From the NCBI GenBank assembly GCA_963849635.1, contig CAWKIA010000019.1:1-64000 (forward strand): a stretch of DNA of 64,000 bases. The letters run 5' to 3'. Shown one piece after another: positions 1-8,798 of this stretch. The translations under genes and the position numbers were made by a program. This DNA is from CAVRUD01 sp963849635 (GTDB taxonomy: Bacteria; Chloroflexota; Chloroflexia; Thermomicrobiales; UBA6265). The stretch's first letter is position 1, and every line of letters begins with the position of its first letter. Under the pieces are notes generated by a model. The model was not told the DNA's origin. It was given only the letters and a program-made list of their open reading frames with translations, and did no database searches.

Positions 1-985
1 TTCGCAGCAACTGGCCGGATCACGAACTCAGCGCGCGAAGTCACCCGGCAGATCGCGTTCGTGTACCGCCAGAACGGCCAGCTGTCCGCGCGGCCGGCGA
101 GTACGAGCGCGTCGCGTCGGACTCGGGCGACCCGAATCTTCAGGGCGAAGCACTCCTGGTCGCGGGCAACCTCTACGAGCAGTCCGGCGCGAACGCGCAG
201 GCGCTCGCAGCCCACGCACGCTACGTCGAGCAGTTCCCCCGGCCGATCGACACCGCCATCGAGACACGCTTCAAGATCGCCGGGTTTCACCAGGCGTCGC
301 ACGACGATGCGCTGTACCTGGCGGAGCTGGAGCAGATCGTGCGCGTCGATGCCGAAGCGGGCGCCGAGCGCACAGCCGCACGCGCACGCTCGCAGCTCGC
401 TCGGCACTGGTCCTTTCCGAGAGTCTCTATCGCGATTTTGCCGCCTTCGAGCTGCGCCAGCCGTTCGAGGCGAGCATCGTGGAAAAGAAGCGGCTGATGG
501 ACGGCTCGGTGGAAGCCTTCGAGCGGCTGATCGACTACGAGATCGGCGAGGTCACCGCGGCCGCGACCTATTACCTCGCCGAGATCCACTTCGGGTTCAG
601 CCGGTCGCTGATGGCCTCCGAGCGCCCGCCCGGGATGGCGGACGCGGAGCTCGCGGATTACGAGCTCGCGATCGAGGAAGAGGCCTTTCCGTTCGAGGAA
701 CAGGCGATCGTGATCCACGAGAAGAACTTTGAGCTGGTGCGGGCCGGGACCCTCAACGCCTGGACCGACAAGAGCCTCGCCAGGCTCGCCGAGCTCGTGC
801 CGGTGCGCTACGCCAAGGAAGAACTGTCGAGCGGCTATCTCGGCTCGATCGAGCGCTACGCATACGTCACTCCGGTCGCGCCGCAATCGGCGTCGGCGGA
901 GCAGCCGTCCGTGCAGCCGCCGCAGACAACGCAAGTCGACGTCGAGGCGGAAGACGGGGAGGTGACCCTTGCAGGCGCACGCTAG
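1..985 (+). CDS. TPR-like periplasmic protein, 5' partial, two frameshifts
   Basis: C-terminal ~325 residues of a larger helical-repeat protein. The frame runs as frame 1 to about base 95 (EVTRQIAFVYRQNG), frame 3 to about base 405 (LYEQSGANAQALAAHARYVE) and then frame 2 to the TAG at 983 (LYRDFAAFELRQPFEASIVE). Each change equals one missing base. The content resembles the large TPR proteins that precede ExbB/TolQ-type and TonB-like genes in Proteobacteria; that family link is recollection, not search. It is followed 22 bases later by a second TPR gene in the same direction, so it is the start of a small operon cut off by the window edge. Exact function unknown. The frame breaks suggest sequence errors rather than a decayed gene because both sides of each break read cleanly. 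Confidence 0.6.
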   Translation, partial: SQQLAGSRTQRAKSPGRSRSCTARTASCPRGRRVRARRVGLGRPESSGRSTPGRGQPLRAVRRERAGARSPRTLRRAVPPADRHRHRDTLQDRRVSPGVARRCAVPGGAGADRARRCRSGRRAHSRTRTLAARSALVLSESLYRDFAAFELRQPFEASIVEKKRLMDGSVEAFERLIDYEIGEVTAAATYYLAEIHFGFSRSLMASERPPGMADAELADYELAIEEEAFPFEEQAIVIHEKNFELVRAGTLNAWTDKSLARLAELVPVRYAKEELSSGYLGSIERYAYVTPVAPQSASAEQPSVQPPQTTQVDVEAEDGEVTLAGAR

Positions 986-1007
986 GACGCGGGACGCGTG
1001 CAGGCAG

Positions 1008-1606
1008 ATGCTGCGGTCGGCCGCGGCGCTGCTCGCCTGCGCCTGCGCCGGCGCCGCGCTCGCCGCGAAGCAACCGCCGAAAGTCGAGATCGTCCCCGAC
1101 GCGACCGGATTCACGATCACGCAGGAGATCCGGGTCAGCGGCGACGTGCGCGCGGAATACGACCAGGCCCAGCGCCTCCTCGCGCAGCAGCCATCCGCGC
1201 CCGCGATCTCGCTGCTGGTCGGCGTCACCGAGAGTGCGCCGGGCGCGATCGCGCCGCACATCGACCTAGGCATCGCGTATGCCCGCGCGGGCGACCTGGA
1301 CCGCGCCGAGGAAAGCCTGGGCAAGGCGCTCGCGATCAACCCGGACCACCCGGTCGCCAACAACGAGCTCGGCATCGTCTATCGCCGCAAGGGTCGGTTC
1401 GCCGAGTCACGCGCGGCCTACGAGAAGGCGCTCGCGATCTCGCCGTCGTTCCACTTCGCTCACCGCAATCTGGCGATCCTCTGCGACCTGTACCTGATGG
1501 ACCTCGGCTGCGCGCTCGCCCACTACGAGGCCTGCAACCGGGCAGTTCCGGACGACAAGGATGCCGTGAAGTGGATCGCCGACCTCAAGGCCCGGTGGGA
1601 AATTAG
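1008..1606 (+). CDS. Exported TPR-repeat protein, frameshift near 3' end
   Basis: About 200 residues. The N-terminus (MLRSAAALLACACAGAALAA) is a signal peptide, possibly a lipoprotein signal because of the LLACAC cysteines. Three TPR-like helical pairs follow, for example HIDLGIAYARAGDLDRAEES and NELGIVYRRKGRFAESRAAY. An in-frame TTG at 969 would add 13 residues; the ATG at 1008 places the signal peptide at the very N-terminus and is preferred. The frame reads on through the next gene's ribosome site unless one base is restored near 1591 (GGCCCGGTGGG), which gives the natural end VGN-TAG at 1606, nine bases before the next ATG. Likely a periplasmic scaffold protein; partner unknown. Proteobacterial in style, unlike the rest of the window. 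Confidence 0.6.
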
Positions 1607-1614
1607 GAGGACAT

Positions 1615-1830
1615 ATGCCGCGCCGAATCCTGATGATCTCGCTGCTCGTCGTCTCCGCCGCCAGCGCCGCGGACGAGGTGGCCGCCGACAAGGCGGCTGA
1701 GGCCGCCGCGGACGGCGGCAGCCAGGCAGCGGCGCAGGTCGCCGCCGTGCAGACGAAAGCGGACCCCGCCGGCGGCAAGACGCTGTCCGGCATCTCGATC
1801 CTGGGCAACCAGGAGGCGCCAAAGGGGCTG
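1615..1830 (+). CDS. Secreted small protein, truncated at sequence junction
   Basis: Third gene of the 5' cluster. It has a strong ribosome site (AGGAGG at 1606-1611) just before the ATG and a signal peptide (MPRRILMISLLVVSAASA). An Ala-rich, charged linker follows and then GGKTLSGISILGNQEAPK, which I recall as the start of a conserved core in proteobacterial hypothetical proteins (usually followed by a VPWK-type motif). Here the conserved core stops after APK; beyond about base 1830 the frame is only the antisense of the next, convergent gene. The protein is therefore truncated by the junction described separately, not by a natural stop. Confidence 0.55.
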
Positions 1831-1843
1831 CGCGGCCGGCTCA
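1818..1843. other. Sequence junction (likely chimeric join)
   Basis: Between the last recognisable codons of the truncated secreted protein (about 1827) and the stop codon of the convergent Rieske gene (TGA on the minus strand, 1843-1841) there is no intergenic DNA. Left of this point genes are Proteobacteria-like; right of it they are Chloroflexota-like and carry this genome's dispersed repeats. No IS element, tRNA or attachment repeat is visible here. Assembly chimera is the simplest reading; recent illegitimate recombination is the alternative. Confidence 0.55.
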
Positions 1844-3001
1844 GCCACGGAGTTTTTCCAGGACCAGGTCGCGGAAGCCGGCGATGTGGGTCTCGTTCTG
1901 AACGTAGATCCCGCCGGACGCGTAAGCGCGGGAGTGCATGCCGAGCTGGGTCCGCTCGCAGACATCCCAGTCCTGGCGGTTGACCAGATCGAAGATGGCG
2001 ACGGTGTCGGCGGGATCGAAGTCGGGCCGGGCGACATCATCCGGGGCAAAAAGCCAGTCGCAGGTCACGTGCGATGTTTCCGGACCAGTCGGGCGGAGGG
2101 TGTGGAGGATGACGTGATCCGGGAGGAGATTGACGAAGACATTTGGCCAGAGGACGAAGCCGAAGTAGGTGCGATCGTCCTCCGGACCGAGGCCGGGGAG
2201 GCGGGGCCTTTGGCCGTTGCCGGAGAGGGTGAAGGCGGAAATGTCGTCGGCGAAGGCGGTACCTTCGCCGGGAATGCCCTGGTAGGAGGTGCCGTTGCGG
2301 AACTCGGGCAGGAGGCGGGTCAGCTCCGGGTGGACCGGGGCGCAGTGGTAGCACTCCATGAAGTTCTCGACGACGAGTTTCCAGTTGGACTCGATGTCGT
2401 AGTCGATCGAGGTGCCGACCTTGAGGTCGCCGACGGTGTAGCGGTTGAAGATGTCGAGGGTGCCGAAGCGCTGGAGGAGAGGCGGGTTGAGCTGATCGGC
2501 GACGCCGCCGGGCGCGGAGATTTCGTCGGCGAGGTTGAGCCAGACCAGACCCTGCCAGACCTCGCAGCGGACGGGAATGAGGCCGAAGGCGGATTTGTCC
2601 AGGCGCTCGTCGTGGCCCAGGTTCGGCGCGCCCAGGAGGCGGCCGTCGAGGCCGTAGGACCAGGCATGATAGGGGCACTGGATCGTCTTGCCGGCCTGGG
2701 TGACCTCGTTGCAGGGAGTCATGGCGAGGCGGGCGCCGCGGTGGCGGCAGACGTTGAGGAAGGCGCGGATCTGGCCGTCGCGGCCGCGGATCACGATGAT
2801 GCTCTCGTCGCTGAGGTCGGTGGTGAAGAGCTGGCCAGCGTCGGGGATGGCGTCGGCGCGGCCGACGCAGACCCACATCGTGCCGAAGAGGCGGGCCTGC
2901 TCCTGGGCATAGATCTCTGGATCGTGGAAGTAGGGGCCGGCGAGGGTCGCTTCAAAACCCGCCGGGATGGGCGGGGCCGAGAGGGCAGAAACCACGGGCA
3001 C
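1841..3001 (-). CDS. Rieske non-haem iron oxygenase, alpha subunit
   Basis: 386 residues, the usual length for an aromatic-ring-hydroxylating or demethylating oxygenase alpha subunit. The Rieske [2Fe-2S] site is complete: NVCRHRGA (Cys85, His87) and QCPYHAWSYG (Cys109, His112). The mononuclear Fe(II) site is ENFMECYHCAPVHPE, with the two His ligands; an Asp further on (about FDPADT to QDWDVCERTQ) would complete it. It should take electrons from a reductase and insert oxygen into a small organic substrate; the substrate cannot be told. No reductase or beta subunit lies nearby. Two GTG starts compete (3001 and 2995); the AGGAG just upstream is better spaced for 2995. Its 3' end abuts the probable chimeric junction. 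Confidence 0.88.
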   Translation of the reverse strand: MPVVSALSAPPIPAGFEATLAGPYFHDPEIYAQEQARLFGTMWVCVGRADAIPDAGQLFTTDLSDESIIVIRGRDGQIRAFLNVCRHRGARLAMTPCNEVTQAGKTIQCPYHAWSYGLDGRLLGAPNLGHDERLDKSAFGLIPVRCEVWQGLVWLNLADEISAPGGVADQLNPPLLQRFGTLDIFNRYTVGDLKVGTSIDYDIESNWKLVVENFMECYHCAPVHPELTRLLPEFRNGTSYQGIPGEGTAFADDISAFTLSGNGQRPRLPGLGPEDDRTYFGFVLWPNVFVNLLPDHVILHTLRPTGPETSHVTCDWLFAPDDVARPDFDPADTVAIFDLVNRQDWDVCERTQLGMHSRAYASGGIYVQNETHIAGFRDLVLEKLRG

Positions 3002-3232
3002 ACTCCTGGCCGGGCGGCGCGGAACAGTCTGGTTCAGAGGTCTATACCAGAAAAACCGTAGCAGCGCGGGTATGGGGTGTCAAGCGTGGCGATACTCCTC
3101 CGCCTATGTGCCCAGGTTTGAGGAGAATCACGCAGTTGCCGCCCAAATGGCTGATATGCTGAGAATGCCGCCCGGCTGTGGGGCGGCAAACGCAGGGATA
3201 CCCGGATCCCGTTGGATCAAGGAGATTTGTCC

Positions 3233-4162
3233 ATGCGCCGTGCGCCCGTATTCCTTTGTGCGTTTCTTCTGCTCTTCGCGGCGACCGCGATACGCGGCTT
3301 TGCGCAAAGTTCGACGCCGGAGCCGGAAGCGCCGACCGACGAGGTGATCCCGTACGGGGATGATACGTACGCGTTTGTCAGCGGTGGGTACGTCTCGTTG
3401 TTCGTCGTCACCGATGCCGGGGTGATCGCCACCGATCCGGCCAGCCAGTTCGATCCAGACCGGGTCAATCGGTACAAGGCAGCGATCGAGGCGGTCACCG
3501 ATCAGCCGGTGCGCTACCTGGTCTACAGCCATGACCATGCCGACCACGCCACCGGCGGGGGAGTCTTCGCCGACACGGCGACCTTCGTCTCGCACCGCAA
3601 CGCGGTGGAGAAGATCGCCGCGATCGGCGATCCGAACACGCCGGTGCCGACGATCGCGTTCGACGACTACCTGGCGCTGACGCTGGGAGGTACGACGATC
3701 GAACTCTACTACGCCGGCCGGAACCACTCCGACAACAGCGTGGTTCTGTATCACCCGGCCCAGCGGCTGCTCTTCGCCGTCGACTTCATCCCGGTGGACT
3801 CGCTGCCCTTCCGCGACCTGCCGGACTTTTACCTGCCTGATTGGCTGGACTCGCTGACCTGGGTCGAGGAGAACCTCGACTTCGACACGCTGGTCATCGG
3901 TCATCCGCCGGGCGTCGGCACCAAGGCCGATGTCGGTGAAATCCGTGGCTATGTCGAGGACCTGATCGCGGCTATCGAGGCGGCCCGGGCGGATGGGTTG
4001 GCCGACAATTCTCCGGAGATGATCGAGGCGGTGCGGGCGGCACTGGAGCCGGAGTACGGCACCTGGGCGAATTTCGAGGAGTATCTGCCGCTCAATATCG
4101 AAGGGGTGATCCGGATCACGAGTCCGGCGGGCGCCGGAGGCGTAGGGCGCGTACGCGGCTGA
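3233..4162 (+). CDS. Secreted metallo-beta-lactamase-fold hydrolase
   Basis: 309 residues from the ATG at 3233, which directly starts a signal peptide (MRRAPVFLCAFLLLFAATA). The zinc motif HxHxDH is clear (VYSHDHADHATGG), with later metal-ligand candidates at AGRNHSDNSV and at FAVDFIP and VIGHPP, all in the usual order of the family. Exported hydrolase of unknown substrate; lactonase, phosphodiesterase or thioesterase activities all occur in this fold. It stands alone, with a dispersed repeat immediately downstream (about 4175-4240). Confidence 0.85.
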   Translation: MRRAPVFLCAFLLLFAATAIRGFAQSSTPEPEAPTDEVIPYGDDTYAFVSGGYVSLFVVTDAGVIATDPASQFDPDRVNRYKAAIEAVTDQPVRYLVYSHDHADHATGGGVFADTATFVSHRNAVEKIAAIGDPNTPVPTIAFDDYLALTLGGTTIELYYAGRNHSDNSVVLYHPAQRLLFAVDFIPVDSLPFRDLPDFYLPDWLDSLTWVEENLDFDTLVIGHPPGVGTKADVGEIRGYVEDLIAAIEAARADGLADNSPEMIEAVRAALEPEYGTWANFEEYLPLNIEGVIRITSPAGAGGVGRVRG

Positions 4163-4171
4163 GACGCCGGG

Positions 4172-4245
4172 GCGGGCGACCCGGGGTTGAAACCCCGGAC
4201 ACCTACGAAGCCCTTCCAGGGCTGAGAACGGGCCGTTCTGCCAGC
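4172..4245 (+). repeat. Dispersed palindromic repeat (GGTTGAAACCCC type)
   Basis: Contains ACCCGGGGTTGAAACCCCGG followed by ACACCTACGAAGCCCTTCC and AGGGCTGAGAACG. The same succession recurs near 9950 and 58490, always between genes. The GGGGTTGAAACCCC and GCCCTTCCAGGGC parts are each self-complementary. Confidence 0.75.
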
Positions 4246-4260
4246 CGGGTTCTGGGGTGG

Positions 4261-5370
4261 GTGACAGGATCGATGAGCGATTTCGATATCGCCGGGCGGC
4301 GGCTGCGGAACCAGCTGCTGGTTGGGCCGCCGGCCGCCGGCCCGGAGGCGGTGATCCGCCATTTCGTCGCGGTTCAGGCGCAGGAGTATCCCCACGCCAA
4401 GTGGGGGGTGGCTCAGCGGACACAGAGCGCGACGAATGCGGATCTGGATGCGATGCTCGCGTCCGGGGCGCTGATCCGGACCCACCCGATGCGACCGACC
4501 TGGCATGTCGTGTTGCCGGAGGACATTCGCTGGCTGCTGGCGATTACCGGTCCGCGCGTGCATGTCGCGAGTGGCTCGATCTACCGCAAGGAGGGGCTGG
4601 ACGAGGCGACGCTGCGGCGCGGCGATGAGGTGATGGCCCGGGCGCTGGAGGGTGGGAGGTTTCTGACCCGGGCGGAGTTGAAGGTCGCGCTGGAGGCAGC
4701 GGGGATCAGTGCCAGTGGGCTGCGGCTGGGCTATCTGGTGATGCACGCCGAGCTGGAGGCGGTCATCTGCAGCGGCCCGATGCGGGGCAAGCAGTTCACC
4801 TACGCTCTGTTCGACGAGCGGGTGCCGCCGCAGCCGGCGAAGGATCGTGATGAGGCCGTGGCCGAGCTGGCGCTGCGCTACTTCCGGGCGCACGGTCCGG
4901 CTACGGTCCACGATTTCTCCTGGTGGTCCGGGCTGACGATGGGGGATTGCCGGGCGGGCGCGGCGGCGGCCGGAGATGCGCTTGTCTCGGTGGAGCACAA
5001 CGGCAAGACGTACTGGATGGCGCCGGAGGAGGTACTGCCTCCGGCGCCATCCGGTGTGGTCCACCTGTTGCCTGTCTATGATGAGCATGTGGTCGCCTAT
5101 CGGGATCACGGACCGACGTTGCATCCGGAGATCGTTGACTACGCGAAGTCGAATGAGGGCCTGCTCTACGCCAATGTAATTTCGAGGGACGGGCTTCTCA
5201 TTGGCGGCTGGCGGCGGACGGTCAAGGCGGACGAAGTCATCATTGAAACGACCATCCCCATTCCTCTTGGCGCCGATGAGCAGGCGTCGCTCGAAGCTGC
5301 TGCTGAGCGGTACGGGCGATTTCTTGGCCTGCCGGTCTCGATCGTTGAGCGGAAGGTGGACGGCTCGTAG
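4261..5370 (+). CDS. Winged-helix DNA-binding protein, AlkZ/HTH_42 family
   Basis: 369 residues, typical for the HTH_42 (AlkZ-like) family. Shows the family signatures FVAVQAQEYPHAKWG, which contains the QxQ motif used by AlkZ-type DNA glycosylases, and TWHVVLPEDIRWLL after a conserved HPMRPTWH. In characterised members the fold unhooks interstrand crosslinks or removes alkylated bases; here the catalytic role is inferred from the QAQ only. Start is either GTG 4261 or ATG 4273 (MSDFDIAGRRLR); both read well. Single gene, transcribed toward the MBL-rhodanese gene 74 bases on. Confidence 0.8.
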   Translation: MTGSMSDFDIAGRRLRNQLLVGPPAAGPEAVIRHFVAVQAQEYPHAKWGVAQRTQSATNADLDAMLASGALIRTHPMRPTWHVVLPEDIRWLLAITGPRVHVASGSIYRKEGLDEATLRRGDEVMARALEGGRFLTRAELKVALEAAGISASGLRLGYLVMHAELEAVICSGPMRGKQFTYALFDERVPPQPAKDRDEAVAELALRYFRAHGPATVHDFSWWSGLTMGDCRAGAAAAGDALVSVEHNGKTYWMAPEEVLPPAPSGVVHLLPVYDEHVVAYRDHGPTLHPEIVDYAKSNEGLLYANVISRDGLLIGGWRRTVKADEVIIETTIPIPLGADEQASLEAAAERYGRFLGLPVSIVERKVDGS

Positions 5371-5443
5371 AGAACCGCGACTTTTGGCGCTATGCTGGGA
5401 GGCATTGGAGGAATTTCGGCGCTGAAGATGGATGGAGGCGGTC

Positions 5444-6583
5444 GTGTACTTCAAGCAAGTACTTGATGAGCGATGTGGGTGTGCGTCGTACGTGATCGCG
5501 TCTCGGGTCACATGTGACGCGGCGATCGTCGATCCTGCCCTGACGATTGAGGTCTACGAGCCGCTCTTGCGCGAGCGGGATTTTAATCTGCGCTACGTGA
5601 TCGATACCCATATCCATGCCGACCACGTCTCTGGGGCGCGGCGGCTGGCGGAGATTCATGGGGCTGAGCTGTGCCTGCATGAGTCCGCGCAGGTCTCGTA
5701 TCCGTTCCGGGCGGTGACGGACGGCGAGGAGTTGCCGTTGGGGCCGCTGGTGTTGAAGGCGATCCATACGCCGGGGCACCGGCCGGAGCTGATGTCGATC
5801 CTGATTGTCAATCCGGCGCGCTCGCCGGAGCCGTCGATGGTGATGACAGGAGACTCGCTGCTGGTGGGCGATGTCGGGCGGCCCGATTTTGGTGGGGGGG
5901 ACGCGGCCGATCAGTACGACAGTGTGGGGAAGTTGCTGCGCTTGCCGGACTGGGTTGCGGTTTTCCCGGGGCACTTCGAGGGGCCGTGTGGCAAGCAGAT
6001 GTGTGGCCGGCCGAGCACCACGATTGGGTTCGAGCGGCTCTACAACCCGCTGACGCACCTCGATCGGCGCTCGTTCCTGGCGCGGCTGACGGAAGGGGTG
6101 CCGGCGCGGCCGTTGAACATGGTCGCGATCGAGGCGACCAATCGGGGCACGGCGGATCTGTCGTGGGCGATGCCGGTCACCGCGGCGGAGGTGGAGCAGA
6201 TCGATGTCGAGGCGCTTGCGGCTCGGCAGGAGTACTTTCTCCTCCTCGATGTCCGGGAGCCGGAGGAGTATGCGGGCGGGCATGTGCCGGGGGCGATCAA
6301 TCTGCCGCAGGCGGAGATTGCGACCAAGCTGGATGAGATTCCGCGCGACCAGCCGCTGGCGCTGATCTGTCAGGCGGGGATTCGTTCGTTGCGGGCGGCC
6401 CAGTTCCTCCACCAGGCCGGTTTTGTTGATCTGGTCAGTGTCGAGGGTGGGACGGCGTCCTGGGCGGAGTCTGGGCGGAGGTTGGAGATTGAGGAGATCG
6501 ACTCCGATCAGCCGCCGGTGGTGATCGTCGAGACTGAGTGGCCGCACGCGGGTGTCGCCGGGCCGGAGGGTGTGCGGCGGTAG
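5444..6583 (+). CDS. MBL-fold hydrolase fused to rhodanese domain
   Basis: About 379 residues. The N-terminal half is a metallo-beta-lactamase fold of the persulfide-dioxygenase/glyoxalase II type: DTHIHADHVSGARRLA, then HTPGHRPE, MTGDSLLVGDVGRPD and FPGHFEG. The C-terminal ~110 residues are a rhodanese domain (LLLDVREPEEYAGGHVPGAI) with an active-site loop ALICQAGIRS carrying the catalytic Cys. Such fusions act in sulfide/persulfide oxidation and sulfane-sulfur transfer. GTG 5444 is chosen because GGAGG (5434-5438) sits five bases before it; an in-frame ATG at 5432 overlaps that site. No other sulfur gene is adjacent. Confidence 0.87.
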   Translation: MYFKQVLDERCGCASYVIASRVTCDAAIVDPALTIEVYEPLLRERDFNLRYVIDTHIHADHVSGARRLAEIHGAELCLHESAQVSYPFRAVTDGEELPLGPLVLKAIHTPGHRPELMSILIVNPARSPEPSMVMTGDSLLVGDVGRPDFGGGDAADQYDSVGKLLRLPDWVAVFPGHFEGPCGKQMCGRPSTTIGFERLYNPLTHLDRRSFLARLTEGVPARPLNMVAIEATNRGTADLSWAMPVTAAEVEQIDVEALAARQEYFLLLDVREPEEYAGGHVPGAINLPQAEIATKLDEIPRDQPLALICQAGIRSLRAAQFLHQAGFVDLVSVEGGTASWAESGRRLEIEEIDSDQPPVVIVETEWPHAGVAGPEGVRR

Positions 6584-6599
6584 GTAGACGAGGGGCTGT

Positions 6600-7457
6600 T
6601 CAGCCATTGGTGGCGACGATCCCGAACATGAGCGGGAGGTTGGGGACATCATCCGGCGGCACCATGCGGCGGCCAGGTGTCTCTTGCATGCGGTCGAAGA
6701 GTTTGGCGCCGTTGGAGTAGGGGTATTCGCGCAGGGTTGTGATGGCGAGACCGGCGTCGGTGAGGGCGGTGGCGATCTCGGCGAGGGTCCAGCGGAACTC
6801 GTGGCCGGGGTGGGGGTTGGTCCAGTCCTGGATGCTGTCGTTGTAGCCGGATGGGGCCAGGGCGGCGCCGGACAGGCCGACGTAGTCGCCGACGCCGTGC
6901 TCGTAGGACTCGGGGGCGCCGTTGGTGAAGTAGGGGAGGCGGGCGGACCAGTCCCAATCGAAGGTCATGGCGAAGGGGTGGAAGTCGAGGAGGACGACCC
7001 GGCCGCCGGGGGCCAGGATTCCGGCGATGCGCTGGGCCCAGAGGGTGAGGTCCGAGAGCCAGACGAGGCAGCCGTACGAGGAGAAGACAACGTCGTAGCG
7101 CTCCTCGCGACCCTGGGCGGATTCGAGCCAGTCGTAGACGTCGGCGCGGACGAAGGTGGCGGGGAGGCCGGATTCGGCGGAGAGGGCGGTGGCGAAGGCG
7201 ATGGCCTCGTCGCTGATGTCGACGCCGGTGACGATGGCGCCGAGTTGGGCGAGGGAGAGGGAGTCCTGGCCGGCGTTGCACTGGAGGTGGAGCAGGCGTT
7301 TGGCGGCGATGTCGCCGAGCAGGGCGATCTCTTCGGGGAAGAGGGTCGAGCCTCCGCCGCGAAGGAAGGCGGCCTGGTCGCGTTTGTGGCTGTTGTGGAT
7401 CTGGGTGGCCGCGTTCCAGGCGATGCGGTTGTCTTCGTGCAGGTGTCTGTGCGTCAT
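6600..7457 (-). CDS. Class I SAM-dependent methyltransferase
   Basis: 285 residues. SAM-binding motif I is LLHLQCNAGQDSLSLAQLGA followed by the acidic end of strand 2 (VTGVDISDEAIAFA), then motif YDVVFSSYGCLVWL and GGRVVLLDFHPFA. Substrate unknown; the architecture matches small-molecule methyltransferases with a C-terminal substrate cap. ATG at 7457. It converges on the MBL-rhodanese gene with 16 bases between stops. Confidence 0.82.
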   Translation of the reverse strand: MTHRHLHEDNRIAWNAATQIHNSHKRDQAAFLRGGGSTLFPEEIALLGDIAAKRLLHLQCNAGQDSLSLAQLGAIVTGVDISDEAIAFATALSAESGLPATFVRADVYDWLESAQGREERYDVVFSSYGCLVWLSDLTLWAQRIAGILAPGGRVVLLDFHPFAMTFDWDWSARLPYFTNGAPESYEHGVGDYVGLSGAALAPSGYNDSIQDWTNPHPGHEFRWTLAEIATALTDAGLAITTLREYPYSNGAKLFDRMQETPGRRMVPPDDVPNLPLMFGIVATNG

Positions 7458-7527
7458 GCGCTTTTGTTCCTCGGGCCGACGAGCCTGCTCGCTTCGTTCG
7501 ACAGCTTGTGGGATAGCTTACCGCCGT

Positions 7528-8010
7528 CTTGGGCCGCCCGGGGCTAAAAGACCCCGGGATACCTCTGGGGCGGATGCCGGCTGATGGAGGTTGGGATATT
7601 GAATCGTGGTTGTGGCGTGGGAGTTGACATGTCTTCTTGGGGCCGCCCGGGGCTAAGAACCGGGCTTCTCGCTGACTTGGAAGCCGTCCACCTAGCTGGG
7701 GTCGCGTGCACCGACGTCGGCGTTTGTCGGGGGACTATCGGGGACTCGCAAAGTGCCGCTTTCGTACGCAGGAGAAGTGCAACTCAAGGCTAAAGCCCCG
7801 GGCTATCTCTGTGACGGAAGCGGCTAAAGCCGGCTCGCGACCCCGCGGCGGCGCGGCGGGGGGATGCCGAGAATGCCGCATTCATTCTTCAACCATCTAT
7901 CTGGGCTACAGGGCTCGTCGAAATGGTTGGCCGTGGTTTGGGGCCGCCCGGGGCTCACGGCCCGGGCTAAGAAAGACAGCCTCTCCGAGGCTAACGTTTG
8001 GGGAGGTCAC
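7528..8010 (+). repeat. Cluster of dispersed repeat modules in a 640-bp gene-free gap
   Basis: The gap between the two methyltransferase genes holds at least four partial copies of this genome's modular repeat: GGGCCGCCCGGGGCTAAAAG with ACCCCGGGATACCTCTGGGG at about 7531, a shorter copy at about 7640, AAAGCCCCGGGCTATCTC with AAGCCGGCTCGCGACCC at about 7791-7850, and GGGGCCGCCCGGGGCTCACG at about 7938. A spacer module (GATGGAGGTTGGGATATTGA, about 7583) recurs at 23160 and 52940. No convincing gene was found in it on either strand. Confidence 0.8.
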
Positions 8011-8094
8011 GGTTTCCGACGAGCGGATGGATGACCTGCTCCCCCAGTTTGGTCCACGGTACGATGAGGATGATTCAGTACGGAGGACGACCAA

Positions 8095-8703
8095 ATGAGC
8101 AGTGGCGATGTCAACTCGGCGGCGTGGTATGACCGCAACACGCAGGACTATGTCGACAGAACGCAGATGGTTGAGTTGTCACATCTCTACGAGCGGTTCT
8201 TGAGATATGTCCCGGCTGGGGGCCGGATTCTGGACGCCGGGTGCGGCTCCGGCCGTGATAGCCTCGCGTTTCGACGGCTAGGGTACGACGTTGTGCCGAT
8301 GGACGCCTCGATCGAGATGGTCAAGCACGTCAGCCAGCTGCTGGGGACAAAGGCGATTCACCGACGTCATCAGGATGTTGACTTCGTGGAGGCGTTCGAT
8401 GGGGTGTGGTCGATGGCGTCACTGCTGCATGTGTCCCACGCCGAACTCCCAGAGGTGTTGGGGAAGTACCGAACCGCGTTGATCCCAGGGGGCGCGTTTT
8501 TCGCCTCGTTCAAGCATGGGCAAGGTGAGCAGGTTCGGGACGAGCGGTTGTTCGCCAACCAGGATGATGCGTCTTTTCGCCAGCTTCTGAGGCACGTTCC
8601 CGGGCTCACTTTGCTCGAGACCTCGGTGGACACGGACCGTCGTCCTGGTAGGGAAGGCGATGAGTGGTTCAGCGTCATCTGCCGGAGAAGTGAACTTGGA
8701 TAG
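8095..8703 (+). CDS. Class I SAM-dependent methyltransferase
   Basis: 202 residues, with motif I RILDAGCGSGRDSLAFRRLG, then VPMDASIEMVKHV, the DVDFVEAFDGVWSMASLLHV region and a GGAFFASFK strand. Resembles the TehB/UbiE-like small-molecule methyltransferases often found alone. ATG at 8095 follows GGAGGACGACCAA. Substrate unknown. Confidence 0.83.
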   Translation: MSSGDVNSAAWYDRNTQDYVDRTQMVELSHLYERFLRYVPAGGRILDAGCGSGRDSLAFRRLGYDVVPMDASIEMVKHVSQLLGTKAIHRRHQDVDFVEAFDGVWSMASLLHVSHAELPEVLGKYRTALIPGGAFFASFKHGQGEQVRDERLFANQDDASFRQLLRHVPGLTLLETSVDTDRRPGREGDEWFSVICRRSELG

Positions 8704-8798
8704 GGATGTATAGGGACAGTACTGGCAGTCGCTGTGGATGGAGGAGGCCATTCCTCCTCAATCGTGACCTAGAGCGATAAATCCTTGGGAAGAAGTGC

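Noticed and set aside
287..1375. Long minus-strand open frame of 362 codons
   Set aside because: It is antisense to the TPR genes, whose translations have signal peptide and TPR patterns; the minus frame is His/Arg/Ala-rich without recognisable motifs.
3128..4423. 431-codon minus-strand frame
   Set aside because: Antisense of the MBL-fold hydrolase, which carries HxHxDH and a signal peptide; high GC keeps the opposite strand open by chance.
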